Positions 31,421-38,776 of a stretch of DNA of 64,000 nucleotides are shown piece by piece; within the stretch, counting starts at the first letter, position 1; every line of letters starts with the position of its first letter. The notes under the pieces were generated by a model. That model worked only from the letters and a program-made list of their open reading frames with translations, had not been told where the DNA came from and did not search any database. A program made the position numbers and the translations under genes. The stretch covers positions 86,937-150,936 of the forward strand of contig JAXLWK010000013.1 of NCBI GenBank assembly GCA_046328525.1, given 5' to 3'. This DNA is from JBDHWG01 sp046328525 (GTDB taxonomy: Bacteria; Chloroflexota; Anaerolineae; Epilineales; JAHCIE01).

Positions 31421-31777
31421 TTAGGCCTCGCTTGGGGTGGGTGCAGCTTCGGCCGCCGGCGCTTCGACGACGGGCGCTTCGGCGACGGGCGCGGCCGCCG
31501 GAGCAGCCGCCGGGGTTTCGGCGGCGACAGGGGCAGCGTCGTACGCGCCGACCTTCTTGAGCATGCGCTGCACGGCCTCGGTCGGCTGCGCGCCGTGGGC
31601 CAGCCAGTAGCGGGCGCGCTCCACGTTCACGACCACGGTTTCTGGCTCGGTGCGCGGGTTGTAGTGGCCGATGACCTCGAGGAACCGGCCGTCCCGGGGG
31701 GAGGTCGAGCTGGCGACGACGATACGATAGGAAGGTTGCTTCTTCGCGCCTACGCGGCGCAGGCGAATCTTGACCAC
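31421..31777 (-). CDS. rpsP: 30S ribosomal protein S16 with Ala/Pro-rich tail
   Basis: MVKIRLRRVGAKKQPSYRIV and the RDGRFLEVIGHYNPR block identify S16. The ribosomal part ends near residue 80 (QRMLKKVGAYD); about 38 further residues of Ala, Pro, Val and Glu form a tail not present in the E. coli protein. GTG 31777 is used, with GGAGG 10 bp upstream. Second gene of the ffh operon. Confidence 0.96.
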   Translation of the reverse strand: MVKIRLRRVGAKKQPSYRIVVASSTSPRDGRFLEVIGHYNPRTEPETVVVNVERARYWLAHGAQPTEAVQRMLKKVGAYDAAPVAAETPAAAPAAAPVAEAPVVEAPAAEAAPTPSEA

Positions 31778-31896
31778 GGTTCTTGAGCCTCCACTTTATA
31801 ATGAGCTGCCTGCCTTAGCCCCCAGTGGGCGTCCCCCGCGCGGGGAGAGAGGCACAGCGTGCCTTGAGCGCAGCAGCCTAGATACCTTGTCCATTC

Positions 31897-31924
31897 GTAG
31901 AGACGCGCCATGGCGCGTCTCTAC
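31897..31924. repeat. Perfect 28-bp palindrome
   Basis: GTAGAGACGCGCCA joined directly to its complement, between ffh and rpsP. It would place a strong hairpin inside the operon transcript; same family as 26725. Confidence 0.9.
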
Positions 31925-31934
31925 TCACTCTACC

Positions 31935-33317
31935 TTAGCGGCGCGGCCGCAGCCCGCCACCGCCGCCCGGTGGTTCGTTGTCGAACAGCCCCGGCGGCAG
32001 ACCCTTGGGCATGCGCCGGCCGCGGCCCATGGACTTCATGAGCTTCTGCATCTCCACGAACTGCCGCACCAGGTTGTTCACGTCCTGAACCGTCGTGCCG
32101 CTGCCGGCCGCGATGCGGCGCTTGCGGCTCCCGTTGAGGATCTTCGGGTTGCGGCGTTCCTCGCGCGTCATCGAGTAGATGATCGCCTCGACGCGCTTGA
32201 GGTCCTTGTCGTTGATGCCCCCGGCCGGCAATTGCTTCGTGAGTTGATTGATACCGGGGATCATGTCGAGGATCTGGGTCAGCGGCCCCATTCGCTTGAG
32301 CTGCTGAAGCTGGCTTAGGAAGTCCTCGAAATCGAACTTGCCCTCCACCATCTTCTTGCTCGCCCGCTCCGCCTCCTCCTGGTCCATGGACATCTCGGCG
32401 CGCTCGATGAGGCTGAGCATGTCGCCCATGCCGAGGATGCGCGAGGCGATGCGGTCGGGGTAGAACTGCTCCAGTGGCTCGATCTTCTCGCCGACGCCGA
32501 TGTACTTGATAGGCACGCCGGTGACGTGGCGGATCGAGAGGGCCGCGCCGCCGCGCGAGTCGCCGTCCATTTTGGTGAGGATGAGGCCGGTGACGTCCGT
32601 GCGGCGGTGGAAGTCCTGCGCCACTCGCACCGCCTCCTGGCCGACCATCGAATCGACGACGAGCAGGGTCTCGACTGGGTTCGTTCGCGCCCGAATGTCC
32701 TCCAGCTCCTGCATCAGCGCCTCGTCAATGTTGAGGCGGCCAGAGGTGTCAATGATGACGACGTTGTAGTTGCTCTCACGGGCGCGGGCGAGGGCGTGGG
32801 CGGCGATGTCAGGCGGCGGCGGCGCGCTGCCCTCGCTGTGCACCGGCACCTCGACCTGCCGCCCTAGCACTTCGAGCTGGGTGATGGCGGCGGGGCGGCG
32901 GGTGTCGGCGGCGACGAGCAGGGGCCGCTGGCCGGAGCGCTTGAGCTGGAGGGCGAGCTTGGCCGCCGCCGTCGTCTTGCCGTGGCCCTGGAGGCCGACG
33001 AGCATGATGACGCTCGGCGGGACGCCGCCCAGGTTGAGCTTCGACGGCTCGCCCAGCAGCGCGATCATCTCTTCGTTGACGATCTTGACGACCTGCTGCG
33101 CCGGCGTCAGGCTGCGCGTGACCTCGGCGCCGATGGCGCGCTCGCGCACCTTAGCGATGAATTCCTTGACGACTTTGAAATTGACGTCGGCTTCCAGGAG
33201 CGCCAGGCGCACCTGCTTGAGCGCCTCGTCAACATCGGCCTCCGTCAGGTGGCCTTTTGCGCCCAGTTTATCGAAAATCCCTTGCAGCCGTTCGGTCAGG
33301 TCTTCAAACATTGGCAT
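31935..33317 (-). CDS. ffh: Signal recognition particle protein Ffh
   Basis: SRP54 GTPase that delivers nascent membrane and secreted proteins to FtsY. In 460 residues: N-domain four-helix bundle, G1 GLQGHGKTTAAAKLA, DTRRPAAITQL, DTSGRL, TKMDGDSRGG, and the Met-rich M domain (GSRKRRIAAGSGTTVQDVN, MQKLMKSMGRGRRMP) that binds SRP RNA and signal peptides. All GTPase motifs are intact. ATG 33317 and ATG 33311 are both possible, with AGGGTGA upstream. First gene of the operon. Confidence 0.97.
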   Translation of the reverse strand: MPMFEDLTERLQGIFDKLGAKGHLTEADVDEALKQVRLALLEADVNFKVVKEFIAKVRERAIGAEVTRSLTPAQQVVKIVNEEMIALLGEPSKLNLGGVPPSVIMLVGLQGHGKTTAAAKLALQLKRSGQRPLLVAADTRRPAAITQLEVLGRQVEVPVHSEGSAPPPPDIAAHALARARESNYNVVIIDTSGRLNIDEALMQELEDIRARTNPVETLLVVDSMVGQEAVRVAQDFHRRTDVTGLILTKMDGDSRGGAALSIRHVTGVPIKYIGVGEKIEPLEQFYPDRIASRILGMGDMLSLIERAEMSMDQEEAERASKKMVEGKFDFEDFLSQLQQLKRMGPLTQILDMIPGINQLTKQLPAGGINDKDLKRVEAIIYSMTREERRNPKILNGSRKRRIAAGSGTTVQDVNNLVRQFVEMQKLMKSMGRGRRMPKGLPPGLFDNEPPGGGGGLRPRR

Positions 33318-33381
33318 GGGCAGTCACCCTCACCCTTGCTACACACGACAACACAACGCCCCGCAAAGGGGGCGACACATA

Positions 33382-33410
33382 ATTGTACGCTGATATGGTC
33401 GGTCTGGCAA
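33382..33410 (-). promoter_or_regulatory. Promoter of the ffh operon
   Basis: On the minus strand TTGCCA (33410-33405) and TACAAT (33387-33382) are 17 bp apart, ~65 bp before ffh. A short GCCCC/GGGGC hairpin lies in the leader. Confidence 0.72.
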
Positions 33411-33413
33411 ATG

Positions 33414-34853
33414 TTACGTCGCTTTGGTGCGCCCTGGCTCTTCCTCGCGCAGCGTCCGGCGCATGATCTTGCCAATCATGCTCTTGGGCAGGTCGGCGCG
33501 GAACTCAACCTCCGACGGCACTTTGTACGCCGTCAGGCGCTCGCGGAAGTAGCTATCGAACTCCGCTGGCGTCGCCGTCGCGCCGTCCTTCAGCACGATG
33601 TACGCCTTGATGCGCTCCCCCTTGTACTCATCGGGAATGCCGACGGCGATGCCCTCCTTGACCTTCGGGTGCTGGTAGATAACCTCGTCAATCTCGCGCG
33701 GGAAGACGTTGAACCCGCCGACGATGATCAGCTCCTTCTTGCGGTCGGTGATGGTGAAGTAGCCGTCCTCGTCCATCAGCCCGATGTCACCGGTGTGCAG
33801 CCAGCCGTCCACAATCGTCCGCGCCGTCTCCGCCTCGTTCTTGTAGTAGCCGAGCATCATCGTCGGGCTGCGCAAGACAATCTCGCCTAGCTCGCCCGGC
33901 GGCAGGTCCCGCCCGTCGTCCAGGCCGACGATCTTGACCTCCACGTCCGGGAACGGGATGCCGATGCTGCCGATCTTGTGCGCGCCGTGGTACGGGTTCG
34001 CCATGATCGCCGTCACCGCCTCCGTCAGCCCGTAGCCCTCGATCATGCGCGCCCCGGTCTTCGCCTCGAAGTTCTCCTTGATGGCCCGCGTCAGCGGCGC
34101 CGCGCCGACGAAGATGCCCTCCAGGCTGCTGAGGTCGTAGCGCCCGATGTCCGGCAGGTTGCTCAGGGCGACGAACATCGTCGGCACGCCGATGAAGAAC
34201 GTCGGACGATATTTCTGGATGGCCTTGACCACGTCTGTCGCGTTGAAGCGCGGCATCAGGATCGTCGTCCCGCCGTGGAGGATGGGCGCATTCATGGTGA
34301 CGCTCATGCCGAAGCCGTGGAACAGGGGCAGAACGGCCAGCATGCGCTCGTCGCCGCGCAGATTGCCCCACGCCGAGACCTGGTAGGCGTTGGCGACGCA
34401 GGCGTCGTGGGAGAGCATGATGCCCTTGGCGATGCCCGTCGTGCCGCCGCTGTAGATCAGCAGCGCCATGTCAGCCGGATCCACCGGGGCCGGGCGGAAG
34501 TCGGTCGGCGCGGGCCGGTCGGCGAGCGTCTTGAAGTCGAGCAGCGTCAGCCCCTTTCCCTGCCGCAGCATGCGCGACTCGCGCACCCGCTGGGCGACGC
34601 TGAGCGGGAAGGGCAGCGCGTCCGCCAGCCGCGCATAGATGACGCGCTTCAGCAGCGTCGCGTCCTTCAGCCGCGCGACCTTGTCCAGGAACAGGGGGAT
34701 GGTGATGACCGTCTCGACGCCGGCGTCGGTCATTTGGAAGGTCAGCTCGCGCTCGGTGTACAGCGGGTTGAGGGGGACAACGACTGCGCCCGCCTTGAGG
34801 ATGGCGTAGTAGGCGACGACGAACTGCGGCATGTTGGGCATGAGCAGCGCCAC
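33414..34853 (-). pseudogene. Long-chain acyl-CoA ligase (FadD-type), N-terminally truncated
   Basis: Adenylate-forming enzyme: LLIYSGGTTGIAKG (P-loop), IEGYGLTEAVTAIMANP, GWLHTGDIGLMDEDGYF, DRKKELIIVGGFNVFPREID and the C-terminal catalytic Lys region PKSMIGKIMRRTLRE are all present. The homology starts abruptly at PGDRVALLMPNMPQF, which is normally about residue 75, so roughly the first 70 residues are missing. Upstream in this frame is out-of-frame translation of the membrane-protein gene. GTG 34853 is the longest plausible start. The rest of the frame is undamaged, so a shortened protein could be made, but a stable fold is doubtful. Confidence 0.8.
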
Positions 34854-35422
34854 GCGGTCGCCGGGCCGAGCGCCGCCGCCAGCGCAGCGACGACGAGCGT
34901 CACGCCCAGCGTTCCCAGCCACGCGACGCCGATCAGCAGCCCTAGCTCGTCTATGCGCCGCTCGATCTCGCGCAGGGAGCGCCCGGCGACGACGAAGCCC
35001 GGCGCCGCGCCGTTCACGCGGGTGATAACCGTCGCCAGGCGCACGCCCGGCTGCGGCTGCCACGTGATGCGCGACTCACCCCCGGTTCGCACATTCTCCA
35101 GGACGCCCTGTGGTAGGGTCGGCGGCGCCCCGCCGAGACGCGCCGTGGATGCGACGACCTGCCCGGCGTCGTCGTAGATGATGGCGAATGGGGCCAGGCT
35201 CTTTGCCACATCCACCGGCGCGCCGACGAGGGCCGCCGGCGCCTGGCCGACTTCCAGCGCGGCGGCGGTGTCCTCGGCCATCTGCACCCCGGCGTCGTTG
35301 GCCGACAGGCGCAGGCTCTGCTGCGCGACGAGGTAGATCATGAACGCGAGCAGCGTCGCGGCGGCGGCCGGCGCGAGCCAGTAGCGCAGCACAGTCAGAA
35401 TGAACGGCAGCACACCCTTCAT
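34742..35422 (-). CDS. Membrane protein with two TM helices, 3' end fused out of frame into fadD
   Basis: The first ~185 residues look like a sensor-type protein: TM1 YWLAPAAAATLLAFMIYLVA, an extracytoplasmic domain (FAIIYDDAGQVVASTARLGG, VITRVNGAAPGFVVAGRSLREIE) and TM2 LLIGVAWLGTLGVTLVVAAL. After AALAAAL (about 34870) the frame runs into fadD sequence in another frame and encodes a Ser/Arg-rich tail up to 34742. The original C-terminus has therefore been lost. ATG 35422 has GAGAGGAG upstream. No family name can be given. Confidence 0.7.
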   Translation of the reverse strand: MKGVLPFILTVLRYWLAPAAAATLLAFMIYLVAQQSLRLSANDAGVQMAEDTAAALEVGQAPAALVGAPVDVAKSLAPFAIIYDDAGQVVASTARLGGAPPTLPQGVLENVRTGGESRITWQPQPGVRLATVITRVNGAAPGFVVAGRSLREIERRIDELGLLIGVAWLGTLGVTLVVAALAAALGPATAWRCSCPTCRSSSSPTTPSSRRAQSLSPSTRCTPSAS

Positions 35423-35513
35423 GGCGACTCCTCTCTCTTGCTCGGCGGTTGGCGTTGCCCTCCCCACCTATTGAACGTTGTCACCCTTCCGTCCCTTCAC
35501 CCACTGTGGGGGC

Positions 35514-35541
35514 TTGACCCTCAGCCTGCCTGACCTATAAT
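35514..35541 (+). promoter_or_regulatory. Promoter of the Uma2 gene
   Basis: TTGACC (35514-35519), 16-bp spacer, TATAAT (35536-35541), 38 bp before ATG 35580. One of the best sigma-70-type matches in the window. Confidence 0.82.
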
Positions 35542-35579
35542 AACTTGACACGGCATTCGTCGGCGACGGGAGAGTCACA

Positions 35580-36206
35580 ATGACGACGAAACCAGTCCCA
35601 ACGGAGTTCGAGGGGCCGGGCGAGCCGGCGTGGGAGATTGCGACGCTCTTCCCCGCTCAAGGCGCGTGGAGCGAGGGGGATTACCTCACGCTCGACACGA
35701 ATCGCCTCATCGAATACTCAGCCGGGCGGGTCGAGGTGTTGCCCATGCCGACCGAGAAGCATCAAGCCATCGTCGCCTTTCTCTACATGCTCCTTTTCGC
35801 CCTTCGGCAGCGCGTGCCGGGCGCCGTCATGTTCGCCCCCTTCCCTGTGCGCCTGTGGCCTGGCAAATTCCGCGAACCAGACCTGGCTTTCATGCTGGCA
35901 GCGCATGCAGATCGGCGCTACAACGAATACTGGAGCGGCGCCGACCTGGTGATGGAAGTGGTCAGCGGGAGCGCGAAAGACCGCCAGCGTGACCTTGTCG
36001 TCAAGCGCGCCGAGTATGCGCAGGCTGGCATCCCTGAGTACTGGAGCATAGACCCCGAGGCCGAGAGCATCACCGTGCTCCGCCTCGCCGATGGGGCATA
36101 CATTGAGCATGGGCAGTATGGCCGCGGGGCCGTTGCCACGTCTGCCACGCTCGAAGGGCTTCAGACGCCGGTAGACGCCGTGCTCGACGCTGCGTCGCCA
36201 CACTAG
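35580..36206 (+). CDS. Uma2 family (DUF820) putative endonuclease
   Basis: 208 residues with the PD-(D/E)XK-like Uma2 core: YLTLDTNRLIEYSAGRVEVLPMPT at the start, FPVRLWPGKFREPDLAFMLA with the Glu-Pro-Asp motif (about 100-102), ADLVMEVVSGSAKDRQRDLVVKRAEYAQAGIPEYW with the Glu, Lys and Tyr-Trp hallmarks. The family is greatly expanded in Cyanobacteria and Chloroflexota and its function is not established. Has its own promoter; its end overlaps by 4 bp the end of the convergent gene at 36203. Confidence 0.9.
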   Translation: MTTKPVPTEFEGPGEPAWEIATLFPAQGAWSEGDYLTLDTNRLIEYSAGRVEVLPMPTEKHQAIVAFLYMLLFALRQRVPGAVMFAPFPVRLWPGKFREPDLAFMLAAHADRRYNEYWSGADLVMEVVSGSAKDRQRDLVVKRAEYAQAGIPEYWSIDPEAESITVLRLADGAYIEHGQYGRGAVATSATLEGLQTPVDAVLDAASPH

Positions 36207-37048
36207 CCGCGCGTAAACCAGAAGACGCTGCTGAAGTCGCCGTCGCGCACGAAGTACACCCGCACCTCGCCCGTGTCCAGCCGCTCTCCCCGCTGTCCGA
36301 TGAACGGCACGCCCCCCACCAACAGCCCAAACTCCGGCGAGTTCGGCACGAAGCCGTCGGCGAACATGCGCTTCTGGAGGGCGGCGTTGGGGTTGAACTG
36401 GATGACCTGGGCGTTCTCGCCGGCCGCCAGGAGACCCGCCTCGGCGGCGTTGCGGGGGTTGGGGCGCTGGACGAAGGTGACGTTGGCGAAGTCGGGGACG
36501 GGGACGTAGTAGACGCGCACCAGTCCGGTCTGCAAGCTCTCGGCGCGCTGGCCGCCGAACTCGACGCCGCTGAGGGAAACGCGGAACTCTGGCGAGTTGG
36601 GGACGAGGCCGTCGGCGAAGATGCGCTTCTGGAGAGCGGCGTTGGGGTTGAACTGCATGTTCTGCCGCCGCTCCGCCTCCGCCAGCAGCACCGGACCGAC
36701 CGCCATGAGGCTCTGCGGCGTCGGCGTCACGGGCGTGGTCGTGACCTCGACCAGGAAGACGATGGTGGTTCGGGGCGTCGGGGTAACCGTGACCGGCGTG
36801 TTGACCGCCGCCGGTGGGGTGGCGGGCGGAGGTGGCAGGACGAGGTCGCCGCGACGGGTGGGCGGCCCGACAAAGCGCGACAGGGTCGGCGTCGGCGGCG
36901 CGCTTTGGAACGCCGGCGCGCTCGCCTCCGCCTCGTGACTACCTGGCGCGAGCGCCTGCTGCATGAGAACGACGACGAGCAGGCCCACTGCCAGGAACAG
37001 GTACATCCTCGCGCCGCGTAGCTGCTTCAGCCAACGCCTCTCCTTCAT
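36203..37048 (-). CDS. Membrane-anchored protein with duplicated unknown domain, copy A
   Basis: 281 residues, no recognised family. A basic start and TM helix (YLFLAVGLLVVVLMQQAL, about 16-33) are followed by a Pro/Thr-rich linker (~35-115) and two copies of one domain: residues ~128-195 and ~211-279. Each copy holds QFNPNAALQKR, a F-x-DG-(L/F)-VPNSPEF segment, GQR-x-E-x-L-x-TG, VRVY and a final DF-x-x-V-x-F. The copies start 85 residues apart. Probably exported and anchored by the helix. Closely similar to the gene at 37819, with a DHFR-like gene between. Confidence 0.75.
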   Translation of the reverse strand: MKERRWLKQLRGARMYLFLAVGLLVVVLMQQALAPGSHEAEASAPAFQSAPPTPTLSRFVGPPTRRGDLVLPPPPATPPAAVNTPVTVTPTPRTTIVFLVEVTTTPVTPTPQSLMAVGPVLLAEAERRQNMQFNPNAALQKRIFADGLVPNSPEFRVSLSGVEFGGQRAESLQTGLVRVYYVPVPDFANVTFVQRPNPRNAAEAGLLAAGENAQVIQFNPNAALQKRMFADGFVPNSPEFGLLVGGVPFIGQRGERLDTGEVRVYFVRDGDFSSVFWFTRG

Positions 37049-37153
37049 CCTGATCCCTCCTCAATCTGTCTCATTTGCAGGACGTCGAATTTGGCCTACC
37101 ATTATCGCCTTCATATGAACCGTCCCCTTTACCTCTCTCAAGGAGCACAGACC

Positions 37154-37753
37154 ATGCGTAAGTTGATCGTTGCTGAGTTCATGTCGTTAGATGGCGTCAT
37201 GCAAGCCCCGGGCGGGCCGCAGGAAGACACCGAGGGTGGCTTCACGCATGGCGGCTGGACACGCCCATACTGGCACGATGATATTGGCGCCCACTTCTTC
37301 CAGGCGATGAGCGACTGCGACACGTTCCTGTTGGGCCGCAAGACCTGGCAGACGCACGCGGACGCCTTTGAACCCATGCCTGAGGGCGACCCGTTCGGCG
37401 ATATCATGAACGGCAAGCGCAAATACGTCGTCTCGACCACGCTGAAATCAGCCGCCGCCTGGCGCAACTCCACCGTCATCCACGAGAACGTGGTCGAGGC
37501 GGTGCGCACGCTCAAGGAACAAGCCGGCCAGAACATCTACGTTGACGGCAGCAGTGTGCTGGTGCATACGCTGGCGCAGAACGATCTGGTGGATGAATAC
37601 AGCTTGCTGGTCTACCCGGTCGTGCTGGGCGGCGGCAAGCGGGTCTTTCCGGATGGGTTCTACACGGGCCTCAAACTGGTCGAGTCCAAAGCCTTCCCTT
37701 CCGGCGTCGTTCTGCTGCGCTACCAACCGGACAGCAACCAAGCGCCTGCCTGA
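37154..37753 (+). CDS. Dihydrofolate reductase/RibD_C-fold protein
   Basis: 199 residues of the YyaP/YwjB-like group of the DHFR fold. MRKLIVAEFMSLDGVMQAPGG is the typical start, TFLLGRKTWQ follows the NADPH region, KYVVSTTLKSAAAWRNSTVI and NIYVDGSSVLVHTLAQNDLVDEY match the RibD C-terminal fold, and PVVLGGGKRVFPDG is a hallmark. ATG 37154 has AGGAG 9 bp upstream. NADPH-dependent reductase activity is plausible; the substrate is unknown. It lies on the opposite strand between two paralogous genes. Confidence 0.9.
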   Translation: MRKLIVAEFMSLDGVMQAPGGPQEDTEGGFTHGGWTRPYWHDDIGAHFFQAMSDCDTFLLGRKTWQTHADAFEPMPEGDPFGDIMNGKRKYVVSTTLKSAAAWRNSTVIHENVVEAVRTLKEQAGQNIYVDGSSVLVHTLAQNDLVDEYSLLVYPVVLGGGKRVFPDGFYTGLKLVESKAFPSGVVLLRYQPDSNQAPA

Positions 37754-37769
37754 GACTGTGGCGCTTATG

Positions 37770-37790
37770 GGGGGTGACTCGTTCACCCCC
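37770..37790. terminator. Hairpin between convergent genes
   Basis: Perfect 8-bp stem GGGGGTGA (37770-37777) and TCACCCCC (37783-37790) with loop CTCGT, between the DHFR-like gene and the end of copy B. No T-run on either side, so termination strength is uncertain. Confidence 0.55.
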
Positions 37791-37818
37791 TCAGCGTGAC
37801 TCATCCTGCACCGGCAGC

Positions 37819-38640
37819 TCAGGGGCGAGTGAAGAAAAAGACGCTGCTGAAGTCGCCGTCGCGCACAAAGTACACCCGCACCTCGCCCGTATCCAGCCGC
37901 TCCCCCCGCTGCCCGATGTAGGTCACGCCTCCCACATTCAACCCAAACTCCGACGAGTTCGGCACGAAGCCGTCGCCGAACATGCGCTTCTGGAGCGCAG
38001 CATTGGGGTTGAACTGGATGACCTGGGCGTTCTCCCCCGCCGCCAAGAGACCCGCCTCGGCGGCGTTGCGGGGGTTGGGGCGCTGGACGAAGGTGACGTT
38101 GGCGAAGTTGGGGATGGCGACGTAGTACACGCGCACGAGGCCAGTAGCCAGGCTCTCCGCCCGTTGCCCGCCGAAGTCTGTGCCGTTGACGGTGACGCGG
38201 AACTCTGGGGAGTTGGGGACGAGGCCGTCGGCGAAGATGCGTTTCTGGAGGGCGGCGTTGGGGTTGAACTGCATGTTCTGCCGCCGCTCCGCCTCCGCCA
38301 GCAGCACCGGCCCGACCTGCTGCACATTGATCGCAGACGGCGTGACGGGGGTCTCGCGCAGCCCAATCGGCGTGCGTGTCGGCGCTGGGGTGAGCGTCAC
38401 CGGCGTGCTGACGAGGGCCGGCGGGGTGGGTGGCGGCGTGATGGGCGAGATATTGCGCCGGGGCGGTCCGACGAACGCTGGGGCGGGCGTGGCGGTCATC
38501 TGGAAGGTAGGCGCGCTGGCTTCGGCCGGCTCAGCGGGTAGGGCGAGCCAGCGCACAACCAGGGCCAGGCTCATCAGGCCGACGAGCGCCGCGAGCGCGA
38601 TCGCAGCCCGCCGCCAGGAGCGCGACAATGGACGTTGCAT
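37819..38640 (-). CDS. Membrane-anchored protein with duplicated unknown domain, copy B
   Basis: 273 residues with the same layout as copy A: a TM helix (AAIALAALVGLMSLALVVRW, about 12-31), a Pro/Thr-rich linker and two copies of the QFNPNAALQKR domain (~120-190 and ~203-272). The domains are nearly identical to those of copy A, and the DNA is also close over the repeated part, whereas TM and linker have diverged. This pattern points to recent duplication or gene conversion. Function unknown. Confidence 0.75.
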   Translation of the reverse strand: MQRPLSRSWRRAAIALAALVGLMSLALVVRWLALPAEPAEASAPTFQMTATPAPAFVGPPRRNISPITPPPTPPALVSTPVTLTPAPTRTPIGLRETPVTPSAINVQQVGPVLLAEAERRQNMQFNPNAALQKRIFADGLVPNSPEFRVTVNGTDFGGQRAESLATGLVRVYYVAIPNFANVTFVQRPNPRNAAEAGLLAAGENAQVIQFNPNAALQKRMFGDGFVPNSSEFGLNVGGVTYIGQRGERLDTGEVRVYFVRDGDFSSVFFFTRP

Positions 38641-38692
38641 ACATCACCTCCCTCGGTTCAGCTTGTTAATGTGTCACAAGGCCGGCCGTTTT

Positions 38693-38747
38693 GTAGTGAC
38701 GACTTTAGTCGTTCCGAGGGCCGCAGAACGACTGAAGTCGTTACTAC
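38693..38747. repeat. gacgacttcagtcgtt palindromic repeat
   Basis: Arms 38693-38714 and 38726-38747 (GTAGTGACGACTTTAGTCG and its return) pair with two mismatches. Located between copy B and the nSTAND gene; same family as 18915 and 49667. Confidence 0.85.
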
Positions 38748-38776
38748 CGTCGCATCAACTCATATGTCATGCGCCA

